From Vandiemenella viatica (lineage: Eukaryota; Arthropoda; Insecta; Orthoptera; Morabidae): DNA of 64,000 nucleotides. Shown piece by piece: positions 9,042-21,354 of the stretch. The notes under the pieces are model-generated. The model made no database searches and was not told the origin of the DNA. It saw nothing but the letters and a program-made list of their open reading frames with translations. The DNA lies in NCBI GenBank assembly GCA_031002005.1, contig CM061919.1, positions 170,979,121 to 171,043,120 on the forward strand. The letters run 5' to 3'. The first letter of the stretch is position 1; the number at the start of each line of letters is the position of its first letter. A program made the position numbers and the translations under genes.

Positions 9042-11974
9042 TCTTATATATATATAAAAATAGACGTGTTTTTTTCCTATATTTCACTCTTCAGCCACCA
9101 CTACCTAGCACAGATCACTGATGTTTGTGGGTGGAAGTAGCATGGAGTTTCCTGTCGTGCACAACATTGGCCGAATGCCGATAGCTGTGGGGATGTGGGA
9201 GATATAATGATTAAAGTTGGTCAGTGCAGGGAGTATTCATAATTCGACCAAAAATTCGTATCTCCGTATACTTCTCTTTCCTGCCACAACTACATAACAT
9301 AGACGTTTGGTGTTTGTGTGTGGTAGTAGAATCGTCTTTCCTGTCGTGCACTGTGGTTGTTAGATGTCGGTAGCTATGGGGGTGTGGGAGATATGGGGGT
9401 TGAAAGTCGTCGACCTGTGGAAATTTCATACTTCTGCCAAAGACAAAAGTGTCATGGTGTATCACTTTTCAGCGAAAACTATAGATCACAGATAACTGGC
9501 GTTTGTGTGTAGTAGTAGCACAGAGTCACCTTTCGATCACAACAGCGGCCGAATTTCAGAAACTGTGGTACTGTGGTAGATATGGTGGTTGTAAGTGGCC
9601 GACCAAGGATATTTTCGTATTTCGACTGTCTCCGCATATGTCACTTTTCTGCCACAACTACATAGCATAGAGCATTGGTGTTTGTGTTTGGTAGTAGAAT
9701 CGTATCTCATGTAGTGCACTATGGTTGTTAGATGTCGGTAGCTATGGGGGTGTGGGAGAAATGGGGGTTGAAAGTGGTCGACCTGTGGCAATTTCATACT
9801 TCTGCCAAAGACAAAAGTGTCATGGTGTATCACTTTTCAGCGAAAACTATAGATCACAGATAACTGGCGTTTGTGTGTAGTAGTAGCACAGAGTCACCTT
9901 TCGATCACAACAGCGGCCCAATTTCAGAAACTGTGGTACTGTGGTAGATATTGTGGTTGTAAGTGGCCGACCAAGGATATTTTCGTATTTCGACTGTCTC
10001 CGCATATGTCACTTTTCTGCCACAACTACACAGCATAGAGCAGGTGTTTGTGTGTGGTAGTAGAATCGTCTTTCCTGTCGTGCACTGTGGTTGTTAGATG
10101 TCGGTAGCTATGGGGGTGTGGGAGATATGGCGGTTGAAAGTCGTCGACCTGTGGAAATTTCATACTTCTGCCAAATACAAAAGTGTCATGGTGTATCACT
10201 TTTCAGCGAAAACTATAGATCACAGATAACTGGCGTTTGTGTGTAGTAGTAGCACAGAGTCACCTTTCGATCACAACAGCGGCCGAATTTCAGAAACTGT
10301 GGTACTGTGGTAGATATTGTGGTTGTAAGTGGCCGACCAAGGATATTTTCGTATTTCGACTGTCTCCGCATATGTCACTTTTCTGCCACAACTACATAGC
10401 ATAGAGCATTGGTGTTTGTGTTTGGTAGTAGAATCGTATCTCATGTAGTGCACTATGGTTGTTAGATGTCGGTAGCTAGGGGGGTGTGGGAGAAATGGGG
10501 GTTGAAAGTGGTCGACCTGTGGCAATTTCATACTTCTGCCAAAGACAAAAGTGTCATGGTGTATCACTTTTCAGCGAAAACTATAGATCACAGATAACTG
10601 GCGTTTGTGTGTAGTAGTAGCACAGAGTCACCTTTCGATCACAACAGCGGCCGAATTTCAGAAACTGTGGTACTGTGGTAGATATTGTGGTTGTAAGTGG
10701 CCGACCAAGGATATTTTCGTATTTCGACTGTCTCCGCATATGTCACTTTTCTGCCACAACTACACAGCATAGAGCATTGGTGTTTGTGTGTGGTAGTAGA
10801 ATCGTCTTTCCTGTCGTGCACTGTGGTTGTTAGATGTCGGTAGCTATGGGGGTTGAAAGTCGTCGACCTGTGGAAATTTCATACTTCTGCCAAATACAAA
10901 AGTGTCATGGTGTATCACTTTTCAGCGAAAACTATAGATCACAGATAACTGGCGTTTGTGTGTAGTAGTAGCACAGAGTCACCTTTCGATCACAACAGCG
11001 GCCGAATTTCAGAAACTGTGGTACTGTGGTAGATATTGTGGTTGTAAGTGGCCGACCAAGGATATTTTCGTATTTCGACTGTCTCCGCATATGTCACTTT
11101 TCTGCCACAACTACAAAGCATAGAGCATTGGTGTTTGTGTTTGGTAGTAGAATCGTATCTCATGTAGTGCACTATGGTTGTTAGATGTCGGTAGCTATGG
11201 GGGTGTGGGAGAAATGGGGGTTGAAAGTGGTCGACCTGTGGCAATTTCATACTTCTGCCAAAGACAAAAGTGTCATGGTGTATCACTTTTCAGCGATAAC
11301 TGTAGATCACAGATAACTGGCGTTTGTGTGTGGTAGTAGCACAGAGTCACCTTTCGATCACAACAGCGGCCGAATTTCAGAAACTGTGGTAGTGTGGGAG
11401 ATATGGTGGCTGTAAGTGGCCGACCAAGGATATTTTCGTATTTCGACTGTCTCAACATATGTCACTTTTCTGCCACAACTACATAGCATAGAGCATTGGT
11501 GTTTATGTGTGGTAGTATAATCGTGTGTGTTGTCGTGTGATGTCTGTAGCTATGAGGGTGTGGAAGATATGGGGGATGAAAATTGTCGAACTGCGGCAAT
11601 TTCTGCCAAAGACGCATGTGTCACGGTGTATCACTTTTAAGTGAAAACTATCAATCGCAGATCACTGGCGTTTGTGTGTGGTAGTAACACAGAGTCTCCC
11701 ATCGATCACAACGTTGGCCGAGATTCGGTAACTGTGGGAGTGTGTGAGATATGGTGTTTGAAATTGGTGGATCATGAATATTTTCGTATTTCATCCAAAG
11801 ACTTGTGGGTATCCGTAAATTTTACTTTGCTGCCAGAACTACATAGCGCGGAAGACTGGTATTTGTGTGTGGTAATAGTATCGAGTCTCCCATCGTGCAC
11901 TATGGTGGTTAGATGTCTATAGCTGTCAATATGAATTCTTTACAATCTCGAACGAAGTCGTGGGTACCAGCTAG
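9042..11974 (+). mobile_element. Non-autonomous Helitron, 2.93 kb, inserted in an RT gene
   Basis: It begins TCTTATATATATATAAAA after an A (9041) and ends gggtaccagCTAG before a T (11975), the diagnostic A|TC...CTRR|T arrangement of Helitrons. A weak hairpin (acgaagtcgt) lies just upstream of the 3' end. No Rep/helicase is encoded; almost the whole interior is a tandem repeat. Removing it leaves A|T and joins the two halves of the minus-strand RT frame without any shift, so the boundaries are supported independently. It is younger than the retrotransposon it hit. Confidence 0.9.
9060..11940. repeat. Higher-order tandem repeat (about 183 / 367 / 735 bp) inside the Helitron
   Basis: The word catggtgtatcacttttcag recurs near 9453, 9821, 10188, 10555, 10907 and 11275, i.e. 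every 350-368 bp. Each unit is a dimer of two related subunits of about 183 bp, one with the tgtgtgtggtagtagaatcg type and one with the tgtgtgtagtagtagcacag type. Whole units alternate between two variants (tcatgtagtgcactatgg versus cctgtcgtgcactgtgg), giving a ~735-bp higher-order period. The outermost copies are the most diverged. The repeated 98-codon minus-strand frames are a by-product of unit conservation. Confidence 0.93.
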
Positions 11975-12440
11975 TTTAAAATATATTCTGTAGATAAATC
12001 TATAATATTTTTAATTCCTATGTTTGGGTCATCTGCAAATCGGATGCAACACAGGGTAGATAATTTATATATATTAAAAACAATAGTGGCCCCAAATAGA
12101 ACCTTGAGGTACTCCACGTCTGATTAATTCCCACTCAGAAAACAGTGGACCACTTAAGATAGCCTTAAAATTCGCCATTGACTCTTTCTGTTTTCTATTC
12201 AGAAGCTAAGAACTAAGCCATTTATTAACAATACCATCTATACCATAATACTTTAATTTCTGTATCAGAATGTTATGATCTCTACAGTCAAATGCCTTAG
12301 ATAAGTCACAAAAAAATTTCATAGGAATTAATTTATCATTTATTCCTTCTAAAATATTGTCAGTGAATGCAAATATAGCTTGTTCTGTTGAAGTGGAAGT
12401 GAAACGTTTATAGAAATCCAAGTCAGGACATTATCTGAAT
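11975..12440 (-). pseudogene. Jockey-like non-LTR RT, catalytic half
   Basis: Minus-strand frames encode STEQAIFAFTDNILEGINDK, then FCDLSKAFDC (the first catalytic Asp block), GVPQGSIWGPLLFLIYIN (palm motif), and FADDPN (the catalytic FADD motif) at about 12045. A frameshift lies between the first two blocks and the FADD block. From FADD onward the frame is open up to the Helitron junction at 11975 and continues on the other side at 9041. The element is 5'-truncated at about 12440. Confidence 0.82.
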
Positions 12441-12494
12441 ACCTAATAACTAAATACAAATGTATTAGAGCAGTTTCTTGGTTGTCGTAAGGTT

Positions 12495-13300
12495 ATGCCA
12501 TTTTTGATAAATAAAAACGGTGAGTTAACTGAAACTAGTATAGTGAAAGCAGAAATTTTAAATAATGTTATTAACAAGGCTTTCACAACAGAAAATGTAG
12601 AGGATGGCCTGCCATTTACCGTTCGCACCGACAAAATTATGAAAGACGTAGAGGGAATAACAAAACTGCTTAGGGGAGTAAAAAACGATAAGGCTAACGC
12701 ACCATATTTGATGAAATTGTATGCCACCTACTTGAATCAAGGAAACGTACCAGCTGAATAGAAGAGAGCTATTGTAAGTCCAGTGTTTAAAAGTAGGAAT
12801 GTTAATGATCCTCAAAAGTCCAATCTAGTTAATTTGAATATATTGCAGAATTTTAGAACTTGTCATTTCAAATGGATGCAGTAGAGCTATTAAAATCAAA
12901 TCAGCAAGCATTCAGAAAAGGTCACTCCTACAAGATACAACTTGCACTTTTAATTGTTGTGTTGTATGGAGGAGGGCTATCTCAAGTTAATTTAGTTTTA
13001 TTAGTTCTCAAGTAAGCTTCCAACGCAGTTCCTCATACTAGGTTACTTATGAACTGAGTTTCCGACATCTTGAAGGATAGAATACGGAATGTAGTTCTTG
13101 ATGGTGAATATCCATCACCGACCAATGTGAGGTTCGGTATCCCCCAGGCAAGTATAATAGGGATCATGCTGTTCCTCACATACATCAATGATTTTTGCTA
13201 CTTAATATAGTGAAAATAAGACTATTTTCTGATGATGCTATTATTTATGGCAAAATCAAAACCCAGGTCAGTTGTATCTAACAGCTTAAAAGTGTCAAGT
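12495..13300 (+). pseudogene. Decayed non-LTR reverse transcriptase fragment
   Basis: The first 88 codons encode an RT thumb/finger leader (INKAFTTENVEDGLPF and a following GITKLLRGVKNDKA block). After several stops, broken blocks equivalent to palm motifs remain: GIPQASIIGIMLFLTYIND and RLFSDDAIIY (FADD replaced by FSDD). It is oriented opposite to the Jockey-like gene just upstream. It ends near 13300, where a Tc1-like repeat begins. Similarity is closest to the family seen at 45416-45912, but this copy is too broken to assign firmly. Confidence 0.7.
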
Positions 13301-13310
13301 CATGAATATA

Positions 13311-14101
13311 AGTACACTGGTGTGCAAAACATTAGGACAAAAGTAACTTTCTCATACTGTATCATTGTAAAATAAAATAGCTCAATAAAACTTGAACCAT
13401 ACATAGAAAGAACTGCTACAAAATAGGCTAATAGAAATAGGCGATCAGACGAACAGATGACACTTTTATACACAGACAATAAGTTACAGTGAAGTGCAGG
13501 GGACTCATGAGGGCGTCCTAGACGTTAAAAGAAGGAGGAATGTGGTCCTTAAAAGGTTGTGTGATCGCCACGGACAGCAATGCATTCTCTGAAACGTGCT
13601 CCCATGCTGGCCACAAAATTGGTAAGAAGTTACTGTGGCAGGACTGTCCATTCCTCCACCAGCGTGGTTGAATGGCAATGGACGGTCGTTGATACATGTG
13701 ACCGTGCTACAATACATCTCTTCAACACATGCCACACATGGTCGATGAGATTTAAGTTGGGTGAATGGGCAGGACAATCCATTCACCAAATATCCTCTCA
13801 ATCCAAGACCTTCTCCATCTGCACTATTTGATGCGACTACACATTTTCATCCATAAAAATGAAGTCAGGGTTGAGTGAAATCCTGCAAAGATGCACTTGG
13901 GGAAGGAGAACAGTTTCTGAATAAAGTTGACTGGTGAGTGTACCACGTTTACAGATTTCTGGGTCGGTACACCCATGCAATATTATGCTTCAACACCATA
14001 ATAATTAGGCGACAAAAACGTTCATGTTCAACAATTTTCATGGACGTGTTGCGTATTCCCACCTCTAGCCAGATGTGAAGAAGTCCATAATTATAACTGA
14101 G
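13311..14101. mobile_element. Unclassified, possibly Tc1-like repeat, left half
   Basis: It starts near cactggtgtgcaaaacatta, a terminus style common in Tc1-like elements. The interior shows no intact transposase that I recognise. The sequence stops at the hAT insertion at 14102 and clearly resumes at 19172, because the words ending aactgag and starting ctactgag overlap in the target duplication. A matching right terminus was not found, so the right end is probably truncated near 19600. Confidence 0.45.
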
Positions 14102-15905
14102 TAGGGATGAAAGGTAAAATCAATATCGATAAATATATTGATATTTATATCGATGCCAGGAAGATATCGAGAATCGATAATATAGGCAGCATCATATCGA
14201 TAATATCGTTGTTTTTCGATACTTGTACTATATATTATTTTATAAATTAGAAGTAAGTATGTAAATCAAAATCGAGTAATAAATTTTAGGTAGTCTATTG
14301 AAAAAAATACGTCTGCAAATATTGAGCGTCAAAAAAATCCTGAAAACATAGTTTCCTTAACCTTGTCCCATTGTCGCGGTAGCTGATTTTTGTATAGAAT
14401 TTAGTATAGAGTTTAGCGGTAATTAAGGCGGAGTGCTTCCAAGCCAGCACAGTAGTACGGAGGTTACACCGCTCATATACGACACCCGCGCCAAGTACGA
14501 TGGTCTGGCAGTCCTTACTGTGGGAAACTCAACTGGTACACTGGTCAACTGGTACACGAGGCTTACACACTATGAGCACGTGAACCACACGAATGTCCGT
14601 CGTGACAAACAGCCAATGAGAGGAAGGCTTTCCCCACCTTCCGGAATCGAGGGCGCCTCTTTGCACACACGATTCGCCCCAGTCCGTGATGTGAAATTTC
14701 GTGGGGCAGACCTGTTAACATCCAACTAGGCCATTTTAGGCATTTCTCCTATCATTCTCCCTCTGCTGGCCTGGAATGCATACTGCATTAACATTGGATC
14801 CTATGGTCCACTATTCCAATATCAGGAAACACCGATTTCAAGTACCAATCACTTGTAACTGTACCACACAGCCGCTTTCACAATAAATCAAGTAGACATA
14901 ACTCTTCGTATCATTTCAAGGAGCACCTACAACCTGATTTTACGCAAATTAAGTCTTTGTGCATGTATTTTTTCCTAGCCAGGAGCTTACAGATGCCGAC
15001 TGGAAACTTGAAGTACCTCAGCCGACAGTAAGTAGATGCTAGGACGGACCCACAGTGGTAAGTTCGCCACTCGCTCGGTCAACACGCGACACCATGAAGT
15101 CCTATCCTAGTTTGAATGAAAGTGGTTCCTGCCTGTGAGAAAAGGCGTTCAGAAAATACTGACGAGGCTACTTTGAGTAAATGATTTGTTGCAATTTTGA
15201 ACATATCTTAATCCAACTAGTATACCAATCATGATTGATTTCAATTTAATTTTCCAGCAAGAAATGTATCATACTCTTTAAATAGTCGGTGTTATTCTAT
15301 ACGTAACAATAAAAAATGTTTCACACTTTTCAACTCCTCCTTCACAACTTTCGAATTTTTTTCATATTTTTCATCAGTTTTTGTTTTAATAGTTCCATAA
15401 AACGGGACTTTGTATAATGATGCAAATTGCTTCATTAAAACTTAAAGTCTTTGCCTTAAACTGCATTAAAGATTTATTAGCAATATTGATAAAATAAGCA
15501 ATTGTATCGGTTAGGCGGCCATATTTTTTACCCCCTTCAGAATATTGTAATACGTCCCAGAGAGAAACAAAAACTAACGAACGCAAACTTAATGCAACAT
15601 ATTAAATAATAAAACGGTGAACGTAAATAAATGGGGAACAAGTAACGCGCACGAAACGGAGTGAAACCAGAGTAGCAAAGGACGTTATCGAGCTAAATCA
15701 GAGTTTAGCATAGTCAAGTTTGGTCCCTTTCACCCACACTTTTATTTGCAGATATTTTTTTTTTTTTTTTTTTTTTTTTTTAGCTCCGTGTTTGTAGTTT
15801 TCTATTTTTCATTCCCCCATATCGATATTATCATATCGATCATTTAAAAATATTGATATTTTTGAACCGATATTATCGGTTCACCGATATATCGTTACAA
15901 CCCTA
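14102..15905. mobile_element. hAT-like element copy 1 (TAGGG ends, TATCGATA-rich)
   Basis: Left end TAGGGATGAAAGG, right end ...TTACAACCCTA (reverse complement TAGGGTTGTAACG). Both subterminal zones are packed with ATCGATA/TATCGAT words. No transposase is seen. It shares several hundred bases of body with copy 2 (18175-19171), e.g. gcaattttgaacatatctta at about 15190 and 18510. Copy 1 carries an extra block at about 14400-15100 that copy 2 lacks. Its own flanks (TAACTGAG and TTTCAAGG) do not match. Confidence 0.7.
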
Positions 15906-18174
15906 TTTCAAGGACAGGTAGAAACAAATGATGCACTCTAACGTGTTTAAAGCATTGCGTACAATAAGAGGAAACCGGAAAAACAGGACTACTCGTTTGC
16001 TTTGACATACACAACAAATATTTTTTTAATAGTTTATCTGAGAATTAATAGCACAAACCCCGCGTGACGAGGTCGCGGGCTGCTTGACGTATATCGACGA
16101 TGAGCTGCTTCAGTCATTTTCCCTCTCTCAACGTCTCTACGTGATTCATTGTCGCCTGCTATCTTGACATTTGCTGCTTCTAACAGAAGTCCACAGTAGA
16201 TTGGAATATTAATTAACAGCTTAATTAAATGAGTTAATTAATGACGATCCGGAAACTACTTTAATTTTTTTTCCTTCCAAGATTTAATCCACCATGGATT
16301 AGAACTTGATGTTCGGTCGTAAGAAAGAATTTACCTAAGAATATAGAACAACAATAGTCCATTCTTCAGTTTCATAATAACAAAGTAGCAATAAGAATCG
16401 ATTATGAAAATCATACACATTGATACATTGTTAACACAAAAAATAATGTCACCAGGAACAGATTTGTTCTAATTCATTTACTGTTTTGCCAGTGATTTAG
16501 TAGCTCTATAGCAAAAAATACTATCAACATATGAGACAAAAAATAATATTTCAGAAGTTTATTAAATTGTATGAAAGTAACTAAATGTTAACGTAGTTTG
16601 TAACCAGACTCTCTCTCTTACGTCATTATTTCCAAAAAAATAAAAAAAAAAATAATAATTTGAAGATACAAACTTTCGGTCGCCAAGTTGTTCGTACATC
16701 CAGTAATGTCACGACGTCGCATTATCAAAGTTTCATAGTGAAAAAGCTGTTTTATAATTGCTTAAAATGAACGTAAACTGCTATTCAAATTAATTCTAAA
16801 CGATACTAAAACAATACATGTGAACTTGTTTCTGGAGTCGACCACAAAAACATTAAATGAGTCATAACTATTACATCGTAATTTCTGGAAGCCGCCATCC
16901 GGCTATCAACAGCGCTAACAGTATGCTGTTACTGAAGTAATTGCATAACAATATATTTTACATTTGTATGGCAGTGATGTTAACCTGACAGAACTCAACA
17001 TAGCTTTAAACAGTGTGTTAGGGTTGGGGAAACCCGCCACATTGTCTCAGGCGCATGCTGTACCTGACACAGAGTTAGCTGGTTCGACTCCTGGTGATGT
17101 ATTGGCCGGCAGGGTAGCAGAGTTGAAACCAGTCTAGTTTAAATTTCCCAATTAAAAGTATTTGCTAACTGAACTATGTAAATAAGCAATGTTAAAGGTA
17201 GGTATTAATTACCACGCTCACATTATTATTACTTTCTATGTGGAAAAGACAATACAAAACGGACACGACAATTGATCAAAACCACCCATGCCCTAGACCG
17301 GACATGCGACGTGAGAGCAGCGCTTTAGCCAACACATTACCAGGGAGGCTAACTTGTTATAGAAATAGTATCAAAGTTGCAGTAATTGAGTAAAAGTAAT
17401 TAACTGAGAAAAACAGAATTTAATTAGCGACTATTAAAAATTCAAGAACTGCTTTTGTATGTGTAGAGGAAGTGGAGTGGGATATATCCTTGTTTGTCTG
17501 TTATCGACTGTCGCTCAGTGCCTTTGTTGGACTTTATTGTCGTCGTGGTTCAATTTATTAATGCCGATACAAAGAGCCTGGCAGCAAATTGGGGAGAGTG
17601 GTGAAGGGAAACCACGTAAAGCCGATATCTGACTCCACACCAACCAGCGGCGTCTGCTCCCTTCACGGTCAGTGGTCTGTTGACAAATTAGCATAACAGA
17701 CGTAAGTCAGGTGCTATATAAATACTACTTCGTAGAAATTTTTAGCTTGATTTCTTTAGTTTTCCGACTTCAAATAAAAATGAAACCTACCCTATTTTAC
17801 ACCTAGCACCAAGGGCTGTGCATTAATTGAATCGGAGCTGTAGTTCTAGCTCGAATCCTGTTCATCCAAACACACGGACGGAGAGATTCGCGTTCAGCGA
17901 AAAGTAAATTGCTTCTCGGAGTCAAAGAATTGGCGGTCTAGCACATAAAGAAAAATGGAACTGCAGAACCCGTCGAGTCAGGAAGAGAGCAATATCGCTT
18001 TCCTACCTGGCATTCGGGAGGATTTGGGTTAAAAATCTTCTTCGGCCACCCTGACTGTGGTTTTCCGCAGTCACTCCAGATGAATGCTGGGGTGGTTCTT
18101 TTCAAAGGCCATGGGTGAATACTTTCTTATTCCCTAGGATGAAAGGGGTCCTCGAGACCCTTCAGCAGCCCGCC
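15906..18174. other. 2.3 kb passenger between the two hAT copies
   Basis: No protein-coding gene is recognised. A T run of about 28 ends copy 1's body near 15780. At about 18010-18130 lies a SINE-body fragment (ccgcagtcactccagatgaa followed by a gctggggtggttc-like stretch) related to the other SINEs of the window. A gctggttcgactcctgg stretch near 17075 resembles a Pol III B box, but no convincing A box precedes it. Confidence 0.45.
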
Positions 18175-19171
18175 TAGGGATACAGGTTGATATCAATATA
18201 GATAAATATATCGTATTTATATCGCTACTAGGCAGATATCGATAATACCGGCCACATAAAACTGATAATATCGATATTTTCCTATATTTTTATATATTGG
18301 GTTAGATATAAGTAGGTAATCAAAATATATATCTGAGGTAGTTTATTGAAAAAAATTAGGTGCGCAAATATTCAGCGTCAACCGATCCTGAAAATGTAGT
18401 TTGCTCAACATTTTCCCGTGAAGCCTAGTCCTACTTTCCTCCTGGCTTTGAAAAGAGGCGTTACGAAGGTACCGAAGAGGCTACTTTTAGTATGATTAAT
18501 TGCAATTTTGAACATATCTTAATCCAGCTCGTATATACATTATGATTGATTTTAATTCATTTTGCAGCAAAAAAAGTACTAAATAGACAGTTTTACTCTA
18601 TTTGTAATAATAGAAAAATGCTTCCCACTTTCCAACTTCACCTCCACAACTTAATATTTTTTCTATCTTTGTTTTGATAGTTCCGCGATAATGGACTTTG
18701 TATAATAGAGCTAGGTGCTTAATTAAATACTTAAAACCTTTGCCTTCAACTGAATTTAAAGGTCTATTATCAACACTGATAAAAAAAAAGCAATTGCATC
18801 GGTTAGGCGGTCATATTTTTACCCCCTTTCGAATTTTGTAATACGTCCCAGAGAGCAACAAGAACCAACGATCGCGAACGTAATACAGCAGATTAAATAA
18901 TAAAACGGTGAACGTAAATGAATAACGCCCAAGAAATGGAATGAAGGCACAGATGTTATCGATTTTGTTATCGAGCTAAATCAGTATATTCAAGTTTAGC
19001 CCCTGCCACCCATACATTTATTCACAGGATATTTTAGTGCCAAAGAGTTTGTAGTTTTCGATATTTCCAGTGCACCATAGCGATATTATAGTATCGACTA
19101 CATAAAATATGGATATTTTTGGTCAGATAATATCGATATTACCGGTTGACTTATATATCGTTGCAACCCTA
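18175..19171. mobile_element. hAT-like element copy 2
   Basis: Left end TAGGGATACAGG, right end ...GTTGCAACCCTA, with TATCGATA-rich subterminal zones. It is a shorter relative of 14102-15905 in the same orientation. Its right flank CTACTGAG matches the left flank of copy 1 (TAACTGAG) at six of eight positions, while its own left flank (AGCCCGCC) does not match. This suggests copies 1 and 2 moved as a pair. Confidence 0.7.
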
Positions 19172-19600
19172 CTACTGAGACAGAATCTGCTGTCATCTAA
19201 GAAGAGGTCATGACCTGCTCTTCATCATTCCGGTCCTGACGTTCTTGTTACCATCACGAACGGTATCGCCGATGTGCCAGTGCCAACGGAACACAACGTA
19301 ATCGTCATTGAAAACAGGTAACCCCCATGTAGCCGTGGCACAGTGGAGCGGGAGAATGCATGCCTAGAAGTCTTCTTAAATGTGGTTACAATTGAACCCG
19401 CTGTTTGACGTCGTTCCCTTCGTGCCTACTGCACAATACAATGGTAATTTGCTGCAGTTGACCACTTTCTCTCCTTCGTGAAACGGTACCTGTGGTTCGG
19501 AATTATCTCGATGGACGTGAAACAATGCTGTGAGCAATACCAAATTCCTATGTTACACCTGTCCTCGTTCCAATTTCCCGGTCATTCTTCCCCGTTTGGT
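19172..19600. mobile_element. Unclassified, possibly Tc1-like repeat, right half
   Basis: Continuation of the repeat interrupted at 14101. It carries no open frame of note and has no recognisable terminus before Penelope-like sequence begins at about 19600. Confidence 0.45.
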
Positions 19601-19905
19601 GTTATGCATATATTACCTCTGTGATATGTTGCAATGAAGAACACCACCACAACTTATTGTAAAAGATCGCTGATTGACCCACATTGTTTTGACCTGTTCT
19701 TTCAAATGCCTCGTGTAACATGGAGATTTTGATTCTTGGATGGACACTATTCAGGTGGTGTAAAACCAGCAAATTCCTGTAACATGAAGGCAGATGACAA
19801 AGGTGTTGTCGACATACCGGATCCACTCTGCATGTTTTAAGTGCGCGTTGTTAAGCACCTCTGTTTCAAATAATTCCATGAATATTGAAAAATTGTAATT
19901 CACAA
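19600..19905 (-). pseudogene. Penelope-like RT fragment
   Basis: Minus-strand frames encode SPLFVNYNFSIFMELFE (the LSP...ANI.ME block) followed by EWIRYVDNTFVICLH, the Penelope palm motif in which the usual RYVDDTF catalytic pair is changed to RYVDN. A frameshift later, LHHLNSVHPRIKIS corresponds to the HLN-IHP-I-FT block. It is a short broken piece, with no endonuclease. Confidence 0.72.
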
Positions 19906-19911
19906 ACAAAG

Positions 19912-20640
19912 GAGACAGTGTACAACACTCTCGTGCGTCCGCATTTGGACTACTTTGTAACGTTTCGAAGGGGGGCTGATTGAGAAAGTACAGAGAAGAG
20001 CCGCTCGATTTGTGACTGCCTGCTTCAGTCCATATGAAAGCGTCACAGAATTGATTCAAATACTGGAAAAACCACGTAGCAAGAGTTAACAAATGCTATT
20101 GGCCCCAAGCCTTCGGGGGGAGGGGTCCTCTCGCCTATGCATCTAAATGATTTGACTCCAATGAATATAGAAAATTATTTACGCAAAAATATTGGTTTGG
20201 CTTATGTTAACTCTAAATTTGTCCACCTTAAGTCACGAAAAATACTTTTTGTAGATATGATGTTTTGAATTATATCCTAAACTTTAATACTTAAAGCAAA
20301 CCAAGGACCTCTTGTTCGCAGTTGCTGTCTTAATCCGGTTTAGATTAATTCGTAGATTGGGCTCGGATACTCTGTTGAAAGGCGACGTAAGTTTCGTTTG
20401 AAGTTATTGGAAAACATGCGTATATCAACTTTTATAAACACTTCGCCCACCAATCTATTTTGGTCGTAATGACAAGAGCTATAAGATTAGAGAAATAAGT
20501 AGCCACACTGATGCTTATAAGAAATCTTTCCGCCCTCGTTCTTTTCAGGATTGGAATGCACGGAGTAGAGATTAATTTTGGTGCAAAGCACCCTCTGTCA
20601 CCCACAGATTTGTGAGCTGCAGAGTACATATGTAGACAAT
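19912..20640 (+). pseudogene. Non-LTR family A, 3' fragments with tail
   Basis: At 19912-20070 the frame encodes TLVRPHLDYF and VQRRAARFVTACFSPYESVT, the C-terminal domain of a non-LTR RT. The intervening 20090-20390 is scrambled. 20390-20640 carries the last C-terminal residues in broken frames (a RSFQDWNA-like end) and then the 3' tail caccctctgtcacccacag...gtagac. The same tail ends the better copy at 45416-45912, which ties the two to one family. Confidence 0.7.
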
Positions 20641-21354
20641 AGGATCAAAAAATGTAGAAGACTTTGAAGAGCTGCAGGGCGATATGGATAGAATATCTAG
20701 CTAGGTAGATCAATATGGGATAAAAATAAATGCAAAGTACACAGACAAAAAACTAAAGATTAATTATGACTGAAGCGTGGGGAAGGAAATGCTCGTGCAG
20801 ACTTGAAATGTAAATACTTTGCATAACATTTGATATCAAACTCAACTGGGCAGTAGGAAAAGGTTTCAAAATTCTTCACTTGTTGGAGAAAATTGTGACT
20901 GTACTGGAGAAGTAAAAGAATTGGGTTACAAATTTTTGGTCAGACCATTGCTTGATTATAGTGGTGTGGTACCGGACACACACTTTGGGTATCAAATACA
21001 GGAGTTGGAGGGTGTGTGGAGAAGGGATGCTAAATTTTTTCTCTGAAATCACCGCAGAACACAATCAGTAAGTGATATGATAAAGGAGTTGTAATGGGAT
21101 TCACTTTAAGACAGTATTTGGGTGAAGAGAGTCATGGGAGAATACAAGGCGTATATTGGTGAAGAGGTGTGGAAACTATTGGTAGAAGAATTAGCAGAGG
21201 TGCATGGAAGGAAATGATGACCATCACCACAAACTGGCACTCGATTTCAGGCATAAGGGTGTTGGATGATTTTTTTCTTTCTTCAGGGATTGGAATAAAT
21301 TACCAAGAGAAATTTCCAAGAGAAATTTCCACAAACGAAAAAGAATTTAAATTT
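20641..21354 (+). pseudogene. Non-LTR family B, old 3' fragment
   Basis: This decayed stretch aligns by eye, nearly colinearly, with about 23540-24280 of the better family B copy. Landmarks are ttgcagggtgat/ctgcagggcgat, ctcaactgggcag, acttgttggaga and caaatacaggagttgga. Many indels and stops destroy the frame. A SINE interrupts it at about 21355-21600, and its tail resumes at 21600. Confidence 0.78.

Noticed and set aside
9211..11458. Family of near-identical minus-strand frames of 60-98 codons with a shared MIHHDTFVFGRSMK start
   Set aside because: They repeat with the period of the tandem array, read through simple repeat words and lack any domain. They are open because the array units are young copies, not because a protein is conserved.
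13505..13831. Overlapping open frames on both strands
   Set aside because: Neither gives a recognisable protein; the region is a non-coding repeat interrupted by the hAT block.
17028..17120. Possible tRNA gene (ggttcgactcc-like B box)
   Set aside because: No A box at the right distance and no foldable cloverleaf seen.
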